9,579 nucleotides of DNA from an uncultured bacterium (GTDB lineage Bacteria > Desulfobacterota > Binatia > HRBIN30): the NCBI GenBank assembly GCA_937975525.1, contig CALJUJ010000700.1:1-9579 (forward strand), given 5' to 3'. Shown one piece after another: positions 5,880 to 9,579 of this stretch (its first letter is position 1; each line of letters begins with the position of its first letter). Made by a program: the position numbers and the translations under genes. The notes beneath the pieces are model-generated. The model was not told the origin of the DNA. It searched no databases and worked only from the letters and a program-made list of their open reading frames with translations.

Positions 5880-6245
5880 ATGTCACTCGCTCCCAGACAG
5901 CTGGCCCGCAAGCGCCGACAGGTGCGTGTCCGCCGCAAGAACCGCGGCAACGATACGCGTCCGCGGCTGTGCGTGTTTCGCAGCAACCGCTACATCTACG
6001 CCCAGGTCATCTCCGACGATTCCGGTGCCACCCTCGTTGCGGCTTCGTCGTTCGCACAGGATCTGCGCACGGGGCTCAAGAGCACCGGTGACAAGGAAGC
6101 CGCCAAGCGCGTCGGGGCGCGCATCGCCGAGCTGTGCCGCGAACGCGGAATCAGCAGCGTCGTGTTCGATCGAAACGGATTTCTCTACCACGGGCGCGTG
6201 AAGGCGCTCGCAGACGCAGCCCGCGAAGCCGGGCTCCAGTTCTGA
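5880..6245 (+). CDS. rplR: 50S ribosomal protein L18
   Basis: This 121-residue protein is in the normal L18 range. L18 binds 5S rRNA together with L5 to form the central protuberance. The N-terminal basic tail (LARKRRQVRVRRKNRG, about 8-23) precedes the core hallmark RPRLCVFRSNRYIYAQVISDD (about 27-47). Later segments are ASSFAQDLR, AAKRVGARIAELCRERGI, and VVFDRNGFLYHGRVKALADAAREAGLQF, the typical C-terminus. The ATG at 5880 is chosen over TTG 5868 because of the GAGGT at 5870-5874 and because the additional four residues (MRSI) match nothing in the family. Confidence 0.96.
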   Translation: MSLAPRQLARKRRQVRVRRKNRGNDTRPRLCVFRSNRYIYAQVISDDSGATLVAASSFAQDLRTGLKSTGDKEAAKRVGARIAELCRERGISSVVFDRNGFLYHGRVKALADAAREAGLQF

Positions 6246-6263
6246 GGACGGAGGCGCAGCAGT

Positions 6264-6779
6264 ATGGCATTTGGTAGAGGTCGGGACCGCGCGGATTCGC
6301 AGTCCTCCGAGTTCAAAGAGAAGGTCGTCCACATCAACCGCGTCGCCAAGGTCGTGAAGGGCGGGCGCCGCTTCAGCTTCAGCGCGCTGGTCGTCGTCGG
6401 CGACGGCTCGAGCCGCGTGGGCTACGGCCTCGGCAAGGCGAAGGAAGTTCCCGAAGCGATTCGCAAGGCGATCGACCGGGCGAAGAAGAGCATGATCGAC
6501 GTGCCGCTCGTCGACGGGACGATCCCCTTCGAGGTGCATGGTCGCTACGGCGCCGGCCACGTTCTCCTGCTGCCGGCCGGCGGCGGCACCGGGGTCATCG
6601 CCGGCGGTGGCGTGCGCGCCGTGGTCGAGCTCGCCGGCGTCCGCAACGTGCTCACCAAGTGCATCGGCTCGAACAACCCCCACAACATGGTCAAGGCCGC
6701 CTTCGCTGCGCTGTCCGACCTGCGCTCGGCCGAGCAAGTGGCGACGCGTCGCGACAAGGCCGTTGCCGAGATTCGGTGA
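6264..6779 (+). CDS. rpsE: 30S ribosomal protein S5
   Basis: This 171-residue protein is standard for S5. S5 contributes to decoding accuracy and to the mRNA entry site, next to S4 and S8. The double-stranded-RNA-binding-like N-terminal domain shows KVVHINRVAKVVKGGRRFSF (about 20-39), including the loop where spectinomycin-resistance changes occur in other bacteria. It is followed by VVVGDGSSRVGYGLGKAKEVPEAIRKA. The C-terminal domain has HGRYGAGHVLLLPA, GGTGVIAGGGVRAVVELAGV and the GSNNPHNMVKA segment. The ATG at 6264 is supported by GGAGG at 6250-6254 with 9 nt spacing. The gene ends five bases before rpmD. Confidence 0.98.
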   Translation: MAFGRGRDRADSQSSEFKEKVVHINRVAKVVKGGRRFSFSALVVVGDGSSRVGYGLGKAKEVPEAIRKAIDRAKKSMIDVPLVDGTIPFEVHGRYGAGHVLLLPAGGGTGVIAGGGVRAVVELAGVRNVLTKCIGSNNPHNMVKAAFAALSDLRSAEQVATRRDKAVAEIR

Positions 6780-6784
6780 GTGCC

Positions 6785-6970
6785 ATGGCGGACGGTAGGC
6801 AACTGACGGTCACCCTCGTGCGCAGCGCCATCGGCTCGACCGAGCGGCAGCGCGCAACCCTGCGCGCACTCGGGCTCACGCGTCGCGGCAAGACCGTGAC
6901 GGTGAAGGATACCCCGGAGGCTCAGGGACGAATCCGCCAGGTCGCACACCTGGTAGGCGTGGAGAGCTGA
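6785..6970 (+). CDS. rpmD: 50S ribosomal protein L30
   Basis: This 61-residue protein is the short bacterial L30, a 23S rRNA-binding beta-alpha-beta protein of the large subunit surface. Hallmarks are LTVTLVRSAIGSTERQRATL (about 7-26), ALGLTRRGKTV, the DTPEAQGRI loop, and the closing VAHLVGVES. The reading frame extends upstream inside rpsE, but the ATG at 6785 matches the family start. The ribosome binding site is weak: a GGTGAG at 6775-6780 overlaps the rpsE stop, so coupling with rpsE is probable. L30 is absent from some bacterial lineages, so its presence is mildly informative for taxonomy. Confidence 0.95.
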   Translation: MADGRQLTVTLVRSAIGSTERQRATLRALGLTRRGKTVTVKDTPEAQGRIRQVAHLVGVES

Positions 6971-6972
6971 GC

Positions 6973-7422
6973 ATGGATCTGCGATCGCTGAAGCCGGCCC
7001 CCGGATCGAATCGCCAGCGCAAGCGCGTCGGCCGCGGCCCGGGCTCGGGTCTCGGCAAGACGTCGGGGCGCGGTCACAAGGGCAAGGGCGCCCGGTCCGG
7101 CGGCAATACGCCTCCCGGATACGAGGGCGGACAGAATCCCCTGCAGCGCCGCTTGCCGAAGCGCGGATTCACCAATCCGAGCCGCCAGGAGTACAACATC
7201 GTCAACCTCGGCGACCTGGAGGCACGCTTCGACGCGGGAGCCGTCGTCGATCGCGACGCCCTCGAGGACAAGGGACTGCTGCGCAAGCGCGCCTTGCCGG
7301 TGAAGATCCTCGGCAAGGGTGAGATCAGCAAGGCGCTGACCGTACGCGCCGACCGTTTCAGCAAGGGTGCCAAGCAGCGCCTCGAATCGGCTGGCGGCGC
7401 GGCGGAGGTGGCCGGTGCTTGA
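6973..7422 (+). CDS. rplO: 50S ribosomal protein L15
   Basis: This 149-residue protein is typical for L15, a late-assembly large-subunit protein. The N-terminal extended glycine- and arginine-rich tail is clear: LKPAPGSNRQRKRVGRGPGSG, then GKTSGRGHKGKGARSGG (to about residue 44). It is followed by GYEGGQNPLQRRLPKRGF, the L15 signature region. The globular part has NLGDLEARFDAG, LPVKILGKGEISKALTV and DRFSKGAKQRLESAGG near the end. The ATG at 6973 has GGAGAG (6961-6966) at 6 nt. The stop (7420-7422) lies inside the beginning of secY, giving an 8-base overlap. Confidence 0.97.
   Translation: MDLRSLKPAPGSNRQRKRVGRGPGSGLGKTSGRGHKGKGARSGGNTPPGYEGGQNPLQRRLPKRGFTNPSRQEYNIVNLGDLEARFDAGAVVDRDALEDKGLLRKRALPVKILGKGEISKALTVRADRFSKGAKQRLESAGGAAEVAGA
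7404..7408 (+). promoter_or_regulatory. Shine-Dalgarno sequence that decides the secY start
   Basis: GGAGG within the 3' end of rplO lies 6 nt before the GTG at 7415. It supports that GTG as the secY start, overlapping rplO by eight bases, instead of the more upstream ATG at 7367 in the same frame. Confidence 0.75.
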
Positions 7423-8725
7423 AGGTTTCCAAGGAGCGTCGCGCATCCCCGAGCTGCGCCGGCGCCTCCTCTTCACCTTCGCGATGCTCGCGGTCTACCG
7501 CGTCGGTGTCGCCGTGCCGACGCCGGGCATCAACAGCGAGGCGTTGAGCGCGTACTTCCAGCAGGCCGAGCAGACCGTCTTCGGGCTCGTCAACCTGTTT
7601 TCGGGTGGCGCGCTCGAACGGTTCTCGATCTTCGCGCTCGGGATCATGCCCTACATCAGCGCCTCGATCATTCTGCAGCTCATGACCGTCGTGATTCCGC
7701 ATCTCGAAGAGCTGTCCAAGGAAGGCGAGGCGGGCCGTCGGAAGATCACCCAGTACACCCGCTACGGCACGGTGTTGCTGTCGGTGGTCCAAGGATTGTT
7801 CATCAGTATCGGGCTCGAGAGCCTGCAGGCGCCGGCCGGCGGCAGCATCGTCTACGATCCGGGCTGGGCGTTTCGGGCGATGACGGTGCTGACCCTGACG
7901 TGCGGCACTGCCTTCCTGATGTGGGTTGGCGAGCAGATCTCCGAGCGCGGAATCGGCAACGGCATCTCGTTGCTGATCTTCGCCGGCATCGTGGCCGCGA
8001 TCCCATCGGCGGTGACGGCGACCTACGAATACGTGCGCATCGGCGAACTGCAGATCTTCACCGTGCTCGCCCTGATCGTCTTCGCTGCGGCGACCATCGG
8101 CGCAATCACCTTCGTCGAGCGCGGCCAGCGTCGTGTCCCCGTGCAATACGCGAAACGACTGGTCGGTCGCCGCATGTACGGCGGCCAGTCCTCGCACCTG
8201 CCGCTGAAGGTGAATACCTCCGGCGTGATTCCGGCGATCTTCGCGTCCTCGTTGCTCATTTTCCCGGGCACGATCGCTCAGTTCGTCGATCACCCCTGGG
8301 TGCAGACCGCCAACAGCTACCTGGCGCCGAATACCTGGCTCTACAATCTGCTGTTCGTTGGCCTCATCGTCTTTTTCTGCTACTTCTACACGGCTGTGAC
8401 GTTCAACACGACGGACGTCGCGGACAACATGAAGAAGTACGGCGGCTACATCCCCGGCATCCGGCCGGGGCAGCGAACCGCCGAGTACATCGACCGGATC
8501 CTGTCGCGAATCACGCTGGGCGGGGCGATTTATTTGTCCATCGTCTGCGTGCTTCCGACGATCCTCATCGGGGAGTTCAACGTCCCGTTCTTTTTCGGGG
8601 GTACGGCACTCCTGATCGTGGTGGGCGTTGCTCTGGACACGGTTGCGCAGATGGAGACACACCTCCTGACGCGTAGCTACCAAGGGTTCATGAAACGTGG
8701 ACGACTTCGCGGCCGCCGCGGCTAA
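7415..8725 (+). CDS. secY: Sec translocon channel subunit SecY
   Basis: From GTG 7415 this is a 436-residue SecY, the usual length (443 in E. coli). It forms the inner-membrane channel with SecE and SecG for protein export and membrane insertion. The start is chosen because (M)LEGFQGASRIPELRRR is the conserved opening; an ATG at 7367 would add 16 residues unlike the family. Ten membrane segments can be placed at about 18-36, 71-93, 116-135, 151-171, 181-200, 212-233, 269-290, 308-330, 367-386 and 392-410. The plug region is NLFSGGALERFS (60-71). The basic cytoplasmic loop has FVERGQRRVPVQYAKR (233-248). The next holds GGYIPGIRPGQRT, where Arg350 corresponds to the essential E. coli Arg357. 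It looks complete and functional. Confidence 0.98.
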   Translation: MLEGFQGASRIPELRRRLLFTFAMLAVYRVGVAVPTPGINSEALSAYFQQAEQTVFGLVNLFSGGALERFSIFALGIMPYISASIILQLMTVVIPHLEELSKEGEAGRRKITQYTRYGTVLLSVVQGLFISIGLESLQAPAGGSIVYDPGWAFRAMTVLTLTCGTAFLMWVGEQISERGIGNGISLLIFAGIVAAIPSAVTATYEYVRIGELQIFTVLALIVFAAATIGAITFVERGQRRVPVQYAKRLVGRRMYGGQSSHLPLKVNTSGVIPAIFASSLLIFPGTIAQFVDHPWVQTANSYLAPNTWLYNLLFVGLIVFFCYFYTAVTFNTTDVADNMKKYGGYIPGIRPGQRTAEYIDRILSRITLGGAIYLSIVCVLPTILIGEFNVPFFFGGTALLIVVGVALDTVAQMETHLLTRSYQGFMKRGRLRGRRG

Positions 8726-8740
8726 GCGAAGCGTAGGTGC

Positions 8741-9391
8741 ATGCGAGTCTTGCTCGTCGGCGCTCCCGGGGCGGGGAAGGGAACGCAGGCTAAGCTATTG
8801 GAAGATCGGCTGAAAAAGCCGCATATCTCGTCGGGAGATCTCCTGCGAGAGGCGGTGGAACGCGAAACCGAATTGGGTATGAAGGCCAAGGAATACATGG
8901 ATCGAGGGCAGCTCGTGCCGGATAGCGTCTTGATCGGCGCCATGCGCGAGCGGTTGCATGAGCCCGATTGCCATGGCGGCTTTCTGCTCGACGGCTTTCC
9001 CCGCACCGTCCGTCAGGCGGAAGCCCTCGAAGACGCCCTCGCCGAGATGTCGGCCAAGCTCGATGCCGTCGTCATGATCGATGTGCCCGAGAAGGCGCTC
9101 ATCGCCCGCTTGAGCGGCCGTCGAACCTGCCGAAATTGCGGAGCGCTGTTCCACCAGGAGCTCGATCCGCCGGCGCACGAGGGCGTGTGCGATCGCTGCG
9201 GCGGCGAGCTGTTCCAGCGCGACGACGACAGCGAGAAGACGATACGCGAGCGCCTCGCCGTCTACGAGCGCACCACCAAGCCGTTGCTGCGCTGGTACGC
9301 CGACCGCGGCGCCCTCGCCGTGGTCGATGGCGTCGGCGACCAGAGCGACGTGCTCGATCGAATCCTCGCCTGCGTCGAGGGCAGCGCATGA
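8741..9391 (+). CDS. adk: adenylate kinase, zinc-type LID
   Basis: This 216-residue protein is a long-form bacterial adenylate kinase, interconverting ATP plus AMP with two ADP in the cytoplasm. The P-loop GAPGAGKGT is at 7-15, the AMP-site SSGDLLR at 30-36, and LLDGFPRTVRQAE at 82-94 with Arg88. The LID carries four cysteines, Cys130, Cys133 (CRNC) and Cys150, Cys153 (CDRC), a zinc-binding LID as in Bacillus rather than E. coli. The catalytic arginine region RRT precedes it, and QRDDDSEKTIRERL follows (159-172). The ATG at 8741 begins exactly at the family N-terminus, 15 nt after secY, with only a weak TAGGTG upstream. The early part looks poorer in G+C than its neighbours. Confidence 0.97.
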   Translation: MRVLLVGAPGAGKGTQAKLLEDRLKKPHISSGDLLREAVERETELGMKAKEYMDRGQLVPDSVLIGAMRERLHEPDCHGGFLLDGFPRTVRQAEALEDALAEMSAKLDAVVMIDVPEKALIARLSGRRTCRNCGALFHQELDPPAHEGVCDRCGGELFQRDDDSEKTIRERLAVYERTTKPLLRWYADRGALAVVDGVGDQSDVLDRILACVEGSA

Positions 9392-9579
9392 TCATGCTCA
9401 AGTCGAAGGACGAGCTCGAGGTCATGCGCGCCGCCAACCGCATCGTCGCCACCATCCTCGCGCGCCTCAAGGACATGGTCCGCCCCGGGGTCACCACCGG
9501 CGAGCTCGACCGGGTCGCCGAGGAGTTGATTCGCGAGCACGGGGCACAACCCGCATTCAAAGGATACCAGGTCGGCGAC
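9388..9579 (+). CDS. map: type I methionine aminopeptidase, 5' end only (partial)
   Basis: The frame opens at ATG 9388, overlapping the adk stop (ATGA), and runs off the window after 64 codons. The peptide shows the type I N-terminus: LKSKDELEVMRAANRIVA, then LKDMVRPGVTTGELDRVAEE, then the substrate-pocket approach GAQPAFKGYQVGD. Methionine aminopeptidase removes the initiator methionine from nascent chains at the ribosome, which suits this cluster. GAGGG at 9377-9381 gives 6 nt spacing to 9388; an ATG at 9394 is an alternative. The metal-binding residues lie beyond the window edge and could not be inspected. The usual family continuation after GY is a G-F/Y-P type motif, whereas QVGD is seen here. 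Confidence 0.92.
   Translation, partial: MIMLKSKDELEVMRAANRIVATILARLKDMVRPGVTTGELDRVAEELIREHGAQPAFKGYQVGD

Noticed and set aside
7367..7414. Longer N-terminus for SecY starting at ATG 7367
   Set aside because: The added 16 residues lie in rplO coding sequence and do not resemble SecY. The conserved start follows GTG 7415, which has GGAGG at proper spacing.
7358..8683. Minus-strand open frame of about 441 codons opposite secY
   Set aside because: It mirrors secY almost exactly. Its charged, histidine/aspartate/arginine-rich composition is what the reverse complement of hydrophobic membrane codons yields.
8726..8740. Possible terminator or promoter between secY and adk
   Set aside because: Only 15 nt, with no hairpin followed by a T run and no recognisable -10/-35 elements.
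1..9579. Hidden accessory, defence or mobile system inside the cluster
   Set aside because: Every base is accounted for by canonical genes in canonical order with gaps of at most 30 nt. No inverted repeats, direct-repeat arrays, attachment sites or foreign genes were seen.

Overview
This window is one uninterrupted run of plus-strand housekeeping genes, the bacterial S10-spc ribosomal protein cluster. The order is rplD (3' end only), rplW, rplB, rpsS, rplV, rpsC, rplP, rpmC, rpsQ, rplN, rplX, rplE, rpsZ (zinc-type S14), rpsH, rplF, rplR, rpsE, rpmD, rplO, secY, adk, map (5' end only). All 22 genes were recognised from their translated sequence, and every complete one has close to the normal family length. 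No frameshift, internal stop, insertion sequence, tRNA, rRNA, CRISPR array or prophage gene was seen.

Organism: a GC-rich bacterium (about 60-65% G+C by eye, not computed) with strong G/C preference at third codon positions. Three traits argue against the gamma/beta-proteobacterial arrangement: zinc-ribbon S14 (CxxC...CxxC) instead of the longer zinc-free form, an L24 with a cysteine tail, and secY followed directly by adk and map instead of rpmJ. Protein texture together with GC content suggests a former-deltaproteobacterial lineage (Myxococcota, Desulfobacterota, Binatota or similar). That placement is inference and needs a tree.

Layout: positions 1-3431 correspond to the S10-operon part (L4 to S17). 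Positions 3462-8725 correspond to the spc part (L14 to SecY). Positions 8741-9579 hold adenylate kinase and the start of methionine aminopeptidase. Genes abut or overlap throughout. The longest gap is 30 nt (3432-3461), between rpsQ and rplN, exactly where the E. coli S10 and spc operons are separated. No convincing promoter or terminator hairpin was seen, so this looks like part of one long polycistronic transcript whose promoter and any L4-responsive leader lie upstream of the window.

How the genes work together: the ribosomal proteins supply core 23S-rRNA binders (L2, L4, L5, L6, L14, L15, L16, L18, L22, L23, L24, L29, L30) and 16S binders (S3, S5, S8, S14, S17, S19). SecY forms the membrane channel that receives nascent chains at the exit tunnel lined by L22, L23, L24 and L29. 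Adk balances adenine nucleotides, and Map removes the initiator methionine.

I looked for a novel system and did not find one. The findings are small: an atypical C-x4-C cysteine pair in L24, a GGTA tandem repeat placing stops in all three frames between rpsH and rplF, duplicated start choices at several coupled junctions, and a few compositional or regulatory points.
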